Origin: Castanea sativa
Taxonomy: Eukaryota > Streptophyta > Magnoliopsida > Fagales > Fagaceae
Length of the DNA stretch: 64,000 nt
Assembly (NCBI RefSeq): GCF_040712315.1
Contig: NC_134017.1
Location: forward strand, 80,047,987-80,111,986
Direction: 5' to 3'
Part shown: piece by piece, positions 43,389 to 55,060 of the stretch
Layout of the letters: each line of letters begins with the position of its first letter
Numbering within the stretch: the first letter of the stretch is position 1
Program-made: the position numbers and the translations under genes
The notes under the pieces: generated by a model
Database searches by the model: none
What the model was told of the DNA's origin: nothing
What the model saw: only the letters and a program-made list of their open reading frames with translations

Positions 43389-43706
43389 GCCAGACAAAGA
43401 GTGGGTCCCACCAGTAGAAAAATCGACATGCAAAGGATGGGTTGTGCATCCAAGTTAGTATCTTAGTACATTGAGAAATGAGAAAGAGACAAACTTGTCC
43501 TGGTTGCCGACTCGGGAAATACTGTACTTTTTACCAACGTTAAAAGGAATATGACAGAATAGTTTGACACTTGCATTCACGGTGTTTGTTGGTTTGTTTA
43601 GAAATTAGGAAAAAATATTTTGTATAATACTATATTATCCATATTAAAACTCAATAAATGAAAAATATGTGTATAAAAATAACTACCTATTAATACATAT
43701 TTTTCA

Positions 43707-43863
43707 CCATCGCACACTTTTTGTGCGATAGTCACTCTACAAGTATAAGTGCTTGTAAGGTGTGGATGGTAAGAGCTGGGGTTTAAGTCTCTAGGAGAGA
43801 GTTTCACATACACATACACTTAAATTATGTTAGAGTAAAATTTTATCTTGTATAAAAAAAAAA
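43707..43863 (+). mobile_element. tRNA-derived SINE, copy 1
   Basis: A 157-bp element with a B-box-like GGGTTTAAGTCTC, a 3' TTGTATAAAAAAAAAA tail, and flanking duplications TACATATTTTTCA and TACATGTTTTTCA. It is alignable over its whole length with 55952-56108. Confidence 0.78.
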
Positions 43864-43899
43864 TACATGTTTTTCATTTGTTAGTAGGGTAGTTATTTT

Positions 43900-46800
43900 A
43901 TTGAGCACATACCTCTACACTAAAGGCGATGTTCGGCCTACTTGCCATTAGGTAGAGAAGACCGCCGATCATGCTCCAATAGAGTGTTGGATCTACTTCC
44001 ACACCGGCTGGATCAAGACTTAGTTTTGCCGATAAACTCATGGGGGTGGATGCATGCTTTTTGGAGTCTAAGCCGAATCTCTTTACCAAATTTTTGGCAT
44101 ACTTCTCTTGAGAGATAAATATCTCATCTTTTCGTTGTTTCACTTGAAACCCTAAGAAGTAGTTTAGCTCCCCCACCATGCTCATTTCAAACTCTTTTTT
44201 TATTTCTTCTGAAAATTCTTGAGCAAGGTGATCAATTGTGGATACAAAGACAATGTCATCCACGTATGCTTGAGCAACAAGGAGGGATTTCTCATTTTAT
44301 AACAAAGAGTGTTCTATCGGCTTGACCTCTCTTGAAACCATGATCCACAAGATATGCAGTGAGGTGATCATACCATGATCTTGGTGCTTGCTTCAACCCA
44401 TATAAAGCTTTCTTTAATCTTAGCACATAGTTCGGAAAGCGAGGATCTTGAAACCCTTTTGGTTGCTCAACAAACATTTTGTCATTCAAAAATCCGTTCA
44501 AGAAGGCACTCTTCACATCCATTTGGTATAGCTTGAAGTTCACAACAAATGCTATGGAAAGAAGAATTCAGATTGACTCTAATCTTGCTATTGGAGCAAA
44601 TGACTCATCGAAGTCTACACCTTCAACTTGAGTATATCCTTGAGCCACCAATCTAGACTTGTTTCGAACGACCTCACCATCTTCATCAGTCTTGTTCTTA
44701 AATATCCACTTGGTACCGATTACATGTGTATCCTTGGGCTTTGGTACCAACTCCCATACATCATTTTTAACAAATTGATGTAACTCTTGATGCATGGATT
44801 CCACCCAATTCTCATCTTTCAAAGCTTCTTCCACTTTCTTGGGTTCAAATTGAGCAAAATAGCAATTGTATGTCACATGATTCAAGCTATAGTTCGATCC
44901 TCTTCTCAAACGAAGTCCCTCATCTAAATCACCAATGATGTTGCTTATAGGATGATTGAGACTTACTCTTGATGATGGTTTCTTGGAAGTAAAGGGTTTC
45001 TCATCCCGTGAAATTGGAGGTTGAACTTCCAGAGGGGTGAGTGGACTTGAAGGCCTTTGCATTAATCTAGTCTCCCTTCTTGATGTAGGAGGTGTGGACT
45101 CCTTTTCCGATGATTCTTTCTCACCCTCATCCCTTTGAGACATGATATCATCACCCTCATTCTTCTTAAGGGTTGGTGCTTCACCATTCTCACCATTCGG
45201 AGATGGTGTCATCTATGATCACATTTATTGACCCCATCATCGTCTTAGTACGCTTGTTGTACACTTTATATGCTTGGCTATTTATGGAGTATCTTAAGAA
45301 GATCCCTTTAGCACTCTTAGCATCAAACTTCCCAAGATTCTCCCTATCATTGAGAATGTAGCATTTGCTTCCAAATACTCGAAAGTATTTTACTTTCGGC
45401 TTCTTTTCCCTCCAAATCTCATACGATGTCTTCTTTGTTCCAGCCCAAAAGAAAATCATATTCCCAATGTGACATGATGTGTTTACCGCTTCAGCCCAAA
45501 ACTTCTATGGAATGTTTTTATTGAGAAGCATTACTCTTGCCATCTATTGGATCACTTGGTTCTTTCTTTTCACCACCCCATTCTGTTGTGGTGTCTTTGG
45601 AGCGAAGAATTCCTTTTTGATACCGTGCTCATTGCAAAATGCTTCAAATTTTGCATTTTCAAACTCTTTCCCATGATCACTCCTTATTTTGACTGTGGGA
45701 ACTCCCTTTTCATTTTGGAGCTTTTTGCATAACCTTTCCATGTTGTCGCATGCCTCCGACTTCTCTCTAAGGAACTCCACCCAAGAATATCTTGAGAAAT
45801 CATTAACCACCACCACGATATATCATTTTCCACTCAAGCTTTCTGTTCTCATTGGACCCATTAGATCCACATGGAGTACCTCCAAAGGACGAGAGGTAGA
45901 CACTACACTAACTTTGGGATGGATTCATTTTGCTTGTTTTCCCAATTGACATGGACCACAAATATTGTTCTCAATCTTTCCAAACTTTGACAAGCCAATC
46001 ACCGCTTCAAGCTTTGAGATTTTTGCTACTTGCTTGTAATTTGCATGCCCAAATTGTTGGTGCCACAACTCCAAAAGATTTACTCGAGCACTCCGACATG
46101 ATATGCTTGGCTTGGGAACAATTGTCAGTGGTTCTAAATCCCTTCAAAACTTGAACACCTTCTTCATTGAGAATTAGACACCCCTTCTTTGAGAATTTAT
46201 GAAGTCTTCATCGCATATTTCGATGATACTCAGCAAGTTCACCTTTTATCCTTTGATGTAAAGAACATCGGTCAACAAGGGAAGTCCCAGAATATCAACA
46301 GTTCCCTTTCCAAGAACTTGTGAATGGCTACCATCTCCAAAAGTCACAAAGACGTCTTCCTTCTCCTTAAGAGTTTTGAATAGTGTTTTATCTCCAGTCA
46401 TGTGCTTTGAACATCTACTGTCAAGATACCACAAACACGAATTAAACACTTTCAATGCAATATGAACAAAAAGACAAGCATGAGATAAGCACTCTTGACC
46501 CTTAAAGATACACTCCTTTTCTTTTATTTCATTCATAGATGAGTGGAGCTTTCTTTTCAAGCCATCAAATTTATCACACAAATGTCTATTCCTTCTCTTG
46601 TATTTAGCAATCAAGGAATTTGACTCACACAAGCTATTATGAATATCATGATTCCTTTGTTCTAAGGATTTTAGCATGTGTACAAAAATTCTAGCATGTT
46701 TCTTAGATTTGAATAACTCTAAAAGCTCATTGCTAGGACAATCTATATAATTGCTCATAGAGTCATTATCACAAACACATGAACTACACTTCATGTTGGC

Positions 46801-47964
46801 CTTAGCCATAGCACTATCCATAGCAAGATAAGGGGTCTAGGATCACACTTAGGTAATGAAACCACAACAAGTGCACCCGCTCTGATACCAATTAAAAGCT
46901 CGAATTTGTGTTAAAAATACAAGAGCTGTTTAGACCCCAAATTAAAAATTACGGCTCGATTGATTTTATTCTAACTTAAATTAAGTGCGAAATAGAGTAA
47001 ATGCGAGCGAACAAACAATAAAGCTACTCCAAGCCATATTCATCAAATCTCAGCAATAAAGTGAAAGTTAAAAGAGTAGGAAAGAGAAATACAAACACAA
47101 GATAACACGTCAATGTGTTATCGAAGAGAAAACTAAAGAACTTGGCAAAAAACTTCTCTGCCGCTCTTCATGCAGTAAATCGATCCCCTAGACAATAAGT
47201 TGGGATATACGAATAGCAAGAGACCCTCCAAGCCTAATCTACCCAGTGCACCTAAGCCCTCCAAGCTCCTACTTCAACAAGGCTCCTTGGAACCGTGTCT
47301 TGTCTAACTTTCTGGATTTCGCAATGCGCCCAATTGTATCTGCCAAAACGTGGCTTCTTCTAATACTTCCTAGTAGCACCAAAACCTCACTTGATACTCA
47401 GTATGGGTGTGGTAAGTGTTTGGGCTATCAACCTTTCAAGGATTTAGATATGGAGAGGTAGGAGTTGAGGAAAACCACAATGGATGGCGTAGAGAATTGT
47501 GGGTATGACAATCTCTAAGTCTCAAGGGTTTATGGCTAGGATTTTCTCTCTGAAAGCACTCATTTCAATATGTGGGTAATGTGGGTATATATAGTGTGTA
47601 TGAAGATGTAGTGAAACAGATATAACAAAATAGCAAAACAGAATGTTTCGCGGATCTTTCACGAGAAGGCCTTACCCGCGAGACACTCGCGAAAACTAGC
47701 TGTCACCATCTGTCATGACTCTTCACATTCCAGTCATGTGCTGAGCACATGCTTCACTTTGCGGGAAGGGTACTTGCAAGCTACCCGCAAAAACTTCTTT
47801 AGTCTTCAATGTTGCCTTTGAGTCTTCACACACTCTCTCTCACACACAGTCCTTACAAATAAATCCCACATAAAATACAAGGTACAAAATATTGAATAAA
47901 ATTACAATCAAATTTGGTATTGAATTAAAGGCAACACAAAATAATTGTAAATCACAACTTTACA
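43900..47964 (-). mobile_element. Ty1/Copia retrotransposon, 3'-truncated, defective
   Basis: Order on the minus strand: 5' LTR (about 46903-47964, starting TGTAAAGTTGTG, with TATATATA near 47595), primer-binding site TGGTATCAGAGC (46879-46890), a gag-pol linker and protease (46246-46821, YLDSRCSKHMTGD), integrase (to about 45190, SDHGKEFEN and PQQNGVVKRKN), and reverse transcriptase ([32 protein letters not shown] at about 44257-44268). It ends near 43900 at MASRPNIAFSVEVCA, so RNase H and the 3' LTR are missing. N-terminal gag is also missing. The protease DSG is DSR, the third integrase acidic residue (GVVERKN) is Lys, and frames are broken several times. The left junction abuts array sequence and the right junction resumes it at 47965. 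Confidence 0.88.
46879..46890 (-). other. Primer-binding site of the Copia element
   Basis: TGGTATCAGAGC on the minus strand, complementary to the 3' end of plant initiator methionine tRNA, directly inside the LTR. Confidence 0.8.
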
Positions 47965-48418
47965 AATTTTAATACCGATGACGTGGTATCATTTGATACC
48001 AAATACCTTCTTAGACATTAGACCCTGAAAACAGATGATTTATGAACAGCTCTTGCCTCTTGGTTAAGTGAATAATACTAATATTTTAAAAAATAAATTT
48101 AGTGGAAAGGTCATGATTTTGAAATCGGATCATTCAACGGATTGTGGAAAGAAGAGGTTCAAGATTTTTGAAATTAGATGAGATCCAACCAAGATTGAAC
48201 TGTGATTACTTTATAATTAATTTAATAATAATTACAAATATAAATAAATATATTAAATTAGTACAAAAAGAAATTTTCAATAAAACAGTGCAGATAAATC
48301 TAAAGACCATTTTTTAAATATATTTTTCATGTCACAACTTTTATTATAGTGTTCAACAATCAATGCAATATTATCAATTATAAAATAATAATAACAATAA
48401 TAATAATAATAATAATAA
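47965..48418. other. Array spacer upstream of copy E
   Basis: Noncoding; continues the unit after the Copia insertion (gtggtatcatttgatacc matches 26236) and ends in (AAT)n at 48386-48418, where a 6.4-kb block has been inserted. Confidence 0.6.
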
Positions 48419-49032
48419 TCTATATATATATATATATATTGAAGTGTAGCATTTATTGTTACTACGCTCCTGTTGAGTCACATCAGCAGCCACATTATTT
48501 ACCTATTTTATTTCTCTCCACTACTTCCAATCATAATATCTCTTTTACCTTTTCATCTTTCCACTACTCTCAACCTTTATGTCACTCTTCATCTATCCCT
48601 TCCTCTTCCTTTTTATTTTGGCTTTTCTTTTCCTCATTCTATTACTATAAATATGTCATTCCCTCTTCCATTCTATACATATTTTCTCACATGAAAAAAT
48701 GTTATTACTCTCTCTCTCTCATGTTTTATTTTTGTGTGAACTTTTTATTTTTTTGTATCTCTACTTTACATTGATGAATTTATGTGTTCTATAGAATTTT
48801 ACTTTGGATTTGATGAAGTTTGGTTTTGTGTTTTTAAGTTATTATCCTTTTTTTCCTATGATTGTTAAATGTTATTCTATTCCTTTTAAAGATAGTTTAC
48901 AAGAATGTTATGTTATTCTATTATATAGCATGGCTTGGAATATTTGGTGTTTGACTTATGACTATATTTCTTATTTTGACACTTCTTCTTCTCATTTTAT
49001 TTTCTTTTATCTATCTCTCTAAAAGAGGTGAC

Positions 49033-49107
<75 letters not shown>

Positions 49108-50310
49108 ATTTATTAATTTTTGCAACTTTACTTTAGATTGATGAATCATTGTAATTTTTTTTATGGTACTATTTTGGGTTAATACGATTTGGTAGTGTGT
49201 TTGGTTTTTTAAGTTTTCCATCACAAGTCTTTTCTTCCCCTCTTATAACTTTTGTTTGATTTTTTTAAGACAAAATACTTAGTTATTTTGGAAGTGAGAT
49301 TTTGAATTTATATCAAAATACAATCTTAGATATGTATTTAATTGTGTCTATCAACTATTAAAACCGCCCAAGATGAATATGTATAGAAAATATTTTTGTT
49401 TTAATTTTTCATTGATTTATTATTTAGTTATAACATTAAAATTAAAGTAAATGAATATGTAAAGATAAAACTGCCTAAAATGAATTTGTAAAACCAATAT
49501 AGTTATATATTTAATATTGTCAAAGAACTAAAAGTTAAAAAATAAATTATCTCAAAAAAAAAAGTTAAAAAATAAATAATAAAAAGAATAATGATATGGC
49601 CAATGATGTGACAGATGTGAAAGCTCAATAGGAGCATAGCAACAAAAATACAATATGAAGATCCAATTAAAGGAAATTAAATCTTAATAAATCAAAGTGT
49701 ATGTAGTAAAAAAAAATTGTTAGATCACGTTCTCTATATGTTGTTATACAAATAATTTTCTTTTATTTCAATAGGTAAAGTGTTCAATTTTAGACATAAA
49801 GTCTACTTTTTGTTTTCCTACATATTATTTTAAATATTAAAATTATAATATGGTATAATCTCCTCAAAATGTCTAAAAAATATGCAGTTCTAATCTCATG
49901 TATCTATATTAATAAACAAAACCCAATCAATTGTTCGAAGCTACTCCTACTATAAGAAACATTATAAATAATATATTTTTTTAAGAGAATGAAAATTTTG
50001 AATAATATATTTGAAACTCAAACAGTTTAGTTGTACAGGAAAAACAAATTAGGAAAATATAACACACAATAACATAATTTATCAAAATATGGACTGCATA
50101 AAAAATGAATATTATCAATAAAAAAATTCAAATAAGAAAATGATGATATATTTTTTGAGATAAATAAATGAAAAATATTTTTAGAAATTCTTTAATTTTT
50201 TGGGAGAACAAATTATTTTCTTCAAAATTTAGATAACACATTAATTATATATTATACTATAATTAAAATATAATTATCTATTCCCACGCATCGCATGGGT
50301 CTGCGGCTAG
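48419..50310 (+). mobile_element. Nonautonomous Helitron in an (AAT)n tract
   Basis: It starts TCTATATATATATATAT after host A (48418). It ends with the hairpin CCCACGCATCGCATGGG, then tctgcgg and CTAG (50307-50310), followed by host T. No target duplication is expected or seen. The ends resemble those of the Helitron at 15034-17677 (GCATCGCA hairpin). The interior is AT-rich and noncoding, with a long (CT)n(AT)n run at 49034-49108. Confidence 0.78.
49034..49108. repeat. (CT)n(AT)n microsatellite
   Basis: About 55 bases of CT repeat followed by about 20 of AT repeat, within the Helitron. Confidence 0.95.
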
Positions 50311-50731
50311 TAATAAATTAATGACTGAGACTGAAAAGTTTATAAAAATAAATCTTTTTTATAGACAGAATTTGAATCCTGTCTATTTCGTCTGTCTAAT
50401 TGGATGATAAGTTGAGTTAAATAGAGCACTAGCATCAAGTGTGCCAAATGCTGAATATTTAGCATTTGGCGCATCAAATACCAAAAACTATACTACATGA
50501 GTTAACATAGATCCAAACAAAATTTTGGTAAGTGAAACATGGAATTTTATAAGAAATTCCATATGAAATTTCTGCCATATGTTTCTATGATATGAACTTC
50601 TTAAATGGAGATAGATCAACTTTAATATGGATAAAGTGTGTTCATTCTTCTGACACACACAGACCAATCTTCCACAAGAGCAGAGCACTGTGTATTCTAA
50701 AGAGGAGGGAGCGATGCTCTTGGAATTCTTC

Positions 50732-52610
50732 TGTAACACCTTGTAATTTTGATACCTATTTAATTATTATACGTAAATTATAAAGAAGACTTACAATTAA
50801 ATAGATTAAATTAATTTGGGCCTAAGATATTAAAAATAAGATAAATATTGTGGGATATGAAGCCCAAGTGAAGTGGCATAAGTAAATATATGAGCCTTGA
50901 TAACCCTAACCTTTTACATTTTAAGTTACATGTGTATGTACATGAGAAAGTTCCTTTTTGTTTTCAGCCGCAACACACAATTGAGCTGTTCCTCTTCTTC
51001 TCTACGGCTGTGCACAAGTATTTCAGGTATGGTTTGTCTTGCTGAAATTTTAGAAGGTTGAAAGATTTACAGAGTTAGAATTATTCTATGGCTAACAATT
51101 GTCCCCACGCTTATAGGAAGACATGTGTCTGTGCATCTGTTATGTTGGTACCAAGTAAAATAATTGGCATTGGGTTCATGAATCTAAATATACTGTACAT
51201 CAACTCCATTTAGCAAGAGAGTGGGCAGCCTCATTGGCTTCTCTAGGGACCCACCTAAAAGACAAAAAAAAGGGAGTTTAGCTTCTCTAGCCGACCTATG
51301 ATTTATTACAATATTACAATAGGAATTGTACATATATATATAGCCGTATGGTCCTTCGTAAGCCTTGAGATTGATTAGGTAAAAATAGTATGTATAGCCA
51401 TATGGTCTTCCATAGGCTTTAATATTGATTTGACAAAACTATATTATGTGGCTTCTACTTTTTGACTAATAGATATAAATATTAGGTTAATCAGATATGT
51501 ATATATATCATGTGGCTTCTAAGGAATAGTAGAATACATGATGGCTAGACCTATAGTGAAATGCTAGAGTCTTATAGAGTTGCTGTGCAATCATGCCTAT
51601 TAATAGATAGTAAAAAAAAAAAAAAAAAAAAAACAGAACAATTAGATTAAAGCTAAAAGTGAATTGGAGAGTTACGTAAATAAATGTAAAATTTTGGAAA
51701 TATCAATGTTGTCTAAGATTATATTGTCTAAGTATGAAAACAGATTTTAGTGAAAAATTCGGGTATTGATGGACCTATTTTTGGTGTTGCTAGGCTCTAA
51801 TTCTACTGATTTATTGTGACTCAAGGGTGATTGATTCCTTTTATTTTGCAACTAAGAGGTAAGTGGTGTTTACTAATTTTAGAGATTTTTCCCAAACGTT
51901 GTTGATTATTAGACTATTTTATATCAAAGAAATATATTGATATTTTGTATATAGATTGATATTTTATAAATTTTTGATGTGCACATCGACTATTTGTCTT
52001 ATGAAAAACTTGTGGAACAACCTAAATTTATTTAAACTTGTATGTGTGAATATATCTTTATATGTTTGAGAATTATGAATGGATTATTTTTGTGAGCATA
52101 TTGAATATGTTTTGAAAACTTATGGCAAGTCATGATTAAAAGCTCAGTATTGTATTTAGTTCTTAGCAAGAGACCATCATACTACAGTTAGTCCTTAGCA
52201 AGGGACGGTCCCAGAAAAGGGGACAGTACATATTTTATAGCTCCTTAACAAGGGAGTATACTATTGAGGATCCAAAAAGAAAACTCCTTAGTAAGGGAGT
52301 GCACCTTTAGGTTTGAAAAGAGTCATCCTTAAGAAAATGGATGAAAAGGAGATTCCAGTCCCAAAAAGGGAACAGCACAACCCTGTCAATGGGGCGTAAG
52401 CGTTGACCATAAGAAAAACCTAAGAAATTGTTTATATGATGATATTGATATATGTATTATGATGGCTCACAATAAAAAAATATTTTCTTTTATATGAAAT
52501 ATTTAATGATAATATATTGATGAGTTATAAGTTATGAATTTGTTGTAAGAATTAATTATTTATTTAGATTGAATAGACATTTATTATTTATGAATTTTGG
52601 GGGCGTTACA
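50732..52610. mobile_element. Solo LTR, 1.88 kb
   Basis: It starts TGTAACACCTTGTAATTTTG and ends GGGGGCGTTACA, the TG...CA form with TGTAAC/GTTACA ends common in plant Gypsy LTRs. Flanks are tcttc (50727-50731) and tcttt (52611-52615), a 5-bp duplication with one change. There is no internal domain, primer site or second LTR. 52150-52400 holds diverged short repeats around cttagcaaggga. Confidence 0.72.
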
Positions 52611-52707
52611 TCTTTGAATCACGAAATGAGGTTAAATCAATTATTGTTAGATGTTTCATTAGGACTTGTAATTAATTAGGACAATGTACATAATCAAGTT
52701 TTGTAAT

Positions 52708-53124
52708 CAGTAGCGACTTTAGGAATTTTTCTCAGAGTATTCCTTAAGTAGCATAAATTACACAATCTAATAAAAAAAGAAATTCATATATTGACAATAA
52801 CAATAATAAAAAAAACACGCAAATATATAAAATTTACAATTGCCTTCTACAAGTTTTTATATTTTGAAATCGTTGCATGATAGTCTCATTATCAATGTAA
52901 CAAACTGCATCTCTTTCAATGTAAACAACCAAACAATTATTCATCCACTGAATGTAAAACAAATTATGGAGCAAAATTTAATTTTATTGACATAAAAAAA
53001 ATTGAGGGTGTTTTTAAATTTTTTTTAAAAGGTAAACAAATAAAAATTTTTAAATTATTATATATAAATTTTTTTTTTCACATCAAGGTGGTCCCCAGGA
53101 CCACCCTAACCTTAACGTAGCGCT
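52708..53124. mobile_element. hAT-like remnant (CAGTAGCG...CGCTG)
   Basis: The left end CAGTAGCGAC and the inverted right end CAGCGCTACG match partly. Internal ggtggtcc and ggaccacc near the right end match the element at 60128-61179, so it is the same family. No target duplication was found. Confidence 0.5.
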
Positions 53125-53220
53125 GCCCATGTTTACAATGCAGATTTCGTTTTACAAATTTGGTCCTAACCTTAACGTAGCGCTGCCCATGTTTGCAATG
53201 TAGATTTCGTTTTACAAATT
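53105..53220 (+). repeat. 60-bp tandem duplication
   Basis: cctaaccttaacgtagcgct is repeated exactly 60 bases later, with two differences over about 56 bp. It spans the right end of the hAT-like remnant. Confidence 0.9.
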
Positions 53221-53420
53221 ACTTTCATTCTCTTGCATTTCTATTTCTTTTCTCTGAGTCTTTTCAAATAATAACTCTTTCAATCTCAAAAACCACTGTG
53301 ACTCTGCCTCAATGGATATTATATATGTATGTAACCTACTTGCTTTCTCTCCATACTTGGATTTCACAGGAGCACCCCACATCTAAAGCTCAGTCTCACT
53401 TAGTATAACATCCAGCTAGC

Positions 53421-54846
53421 ATGACAAACAACAATACTTCAAATAATTCCAGTATCATTCGGCGATCGGCAAATTACCAACCTTCCATTTGGGACTACAA
53501 TTACATCCAGTCACTAAGAATGGTATCATTTTATTATTGTTTTCAATTGCTATATCGTTTTACTAGTGCTTCTGACTATATATTACTTGGAAACTGACTA
53601 GACCCTAAAGATAAAATTGTGATGTAGGGAGAAACTTGCACTGGACAAAGTAATGTGTTGAAGGAACATGTGAGGATGATGATTCACAAAGTGGTGTATC
53701 CTTTAGAGCAACTCGAGCTGATAGATATCTTGCAAAGACTTGGATTATCTCATCGCTTTGAGGGAGAGATGAAGAGAATATTGGAAGGTCTATACAACAA
53801 TGATCAAAGTGGTGATACGTGGAGGAAGGAGAATTTATATACCACAACTCTTAAATTTAAACTCCTAAGACAACATGGATACAACATCTCTCAAGGTAAT
53901 TTAGGAAAAAAAAAAAACCGGAATAAATGGAAAGAGTACATTTAGGTAAAGAGTTTATTTCTTGGATTTGATAGTGTACATATTACCGTAATATAGTTAA
54001 TAATTATTGTGTTGGTCATTGCAGGAGTTTTCAATATTTTCAAGGATAAGAGAGGGAAATTCAAGGCATGCCTTTGTGAGGAAACCAAGGGTATACTATC
54101 CTTGTATGAAGCATCATTCCTTTTGACAGAAAGTGAGAATATGTTGGAGGAATTGAGAAATTTTGCAACAAAGCACCTCCAAGAATATGTCAAGCAGAAT
54201 AGAGATAAAACTCTTTCTGCTATGGTGACTTATGCCTTGGAGCTTCCACTGCATTGGATAATAATAAAGTTTGAAACAATGTGGTTTATTGATGTATACA
54301 GGAGTAGAGAAGACATGAACCCTATCTTACTTAATGAAACTATTAGGATAGTGTGATTAACATACTGCGGATGTTCCGAGATCATCTGTAAGTCGTAGAA
54401 TCATTGATGACCAATAGAATATTATGGGGTACTCTTCCAAGCAATCCAAGGCTTCCTTCGTTATTGGATTGGTGACCATAAAGTAAGCGTGCATTAGTAT
54501 AACTGGTGGTGATACTGAATAATTTACTGCATCAATTATACTAATGCACGCTTACTTTATGGTCACCAATCCAATAACGAAGGAAGCCTTGGATTGCTTG
54601 GAAGAGTACCCCAAAACATTCTATTGGTCATCAATGATTATACGACTTACAGTTGATCTCGGAACATCTGTAGTATGTTAATCACACTATCCTAATAGTT
54701 TCATTAAGAATGCTTTCAACTACTTCACACAAGCATAGCCTAACAATGTTTTCTTTTTATTTTTTTTCTTTGGAAACGTAGAGTGAATTAAAAAGAGGTG
54801 ATGTTCCAAAATCAATCCAATGTTACATGAATGAAACTGGTGCTAG
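53421..54846 (+). pseudogene. Terpene synthase (TPS-b type), rearranged fragment
   Basis: Exon 1 (53421-53522) encodes RRSANYQPSIW, the RR(X8)W motif of monoterpene synthases. Exon 2 (about 53628-53895) has LEQLELIDILQRLGLSHRFE and LKFKLLRQHGY. Exon 3 (from 54025) has GKFKACLCEETKGILSLYEA and LPLHWIIIKFE, but is cut at NPILL (about 54330). Exons 4-5, with the DDxxD metal-binding motif, are absent; an inverted copy of exon 6 stands in their place. Exon 6 (to 54669) then reads [20 protein letters not shown] and WSSMIIRLTVDLGTS. An intron follows with acceptor at 54779, and exon 7 (54780-54846) begins SELKRGDVPKSIQCYMNETG before breaking off in an AAT run. The exon 1-2 junction also looks out of phase. 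No active enzyme can result. Confidence 0.85.
54330..54708. repeat. 173-bp inverted repeat made from terpene synthase exon 6/intron 6
   Basis: The arms are 54330-54502 and 54536-54708, with a 33-nt loop. I count six mismatches in 173 and no gap. The right arm is the sense exon 6 end plus intron 6 start; the left arm is its inverted copy. The repeat would form a long hairpin if transcribed from either strand. Confidence 0.9.
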
Positions 54847-54918
54847 TAATAATAATAATGATAAACAAAAGCCAAAAATGGCACAAGTAAAGAAAACAAT
54901 GGTGTATCATAAATTATA

Positions 54919-55060
54919 GGGAAATGTTAATATATTATTGGAAATTGATAAAATAATTAATTTTTGTTCTAATAGCTTTTTATATTTCTCATAAATGTGA
55001 TGTTAAAACTTTCTTAATTTGGTTTATTAACAATTGCTCTAAGAGCACTCGTTAACATAA
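54919..55060. mobile_element. Decayed MITE (GGGAAATGTTAAC family)
   Basis: Counterpart of 38195-38336 at the equivalent position of the next unit; ends GGGAAATGTTAATA and GCACTCGTTAACATAAC. Confidence 0.5.

Noticed and set aside
44568..45212. 214-codon frame as a host gene
   Set aside because: It has the Copia polymerase linker and reverse transcriptase start ([21 protein letters not shown]) and is part of the retroelement.
48349..48774. A 141-codon frame starting in the AAT repeats
   Set aside because: It crosses a microsatellite and the Helitron start; its sequence is low complexity without a family match.
54009..54356. 115-codon frame as a complete small gene
   Set aside because: It is exon 3 of the terpene synthase read from an upstream intron base; it stops only because of the rearrangement after NPILL.
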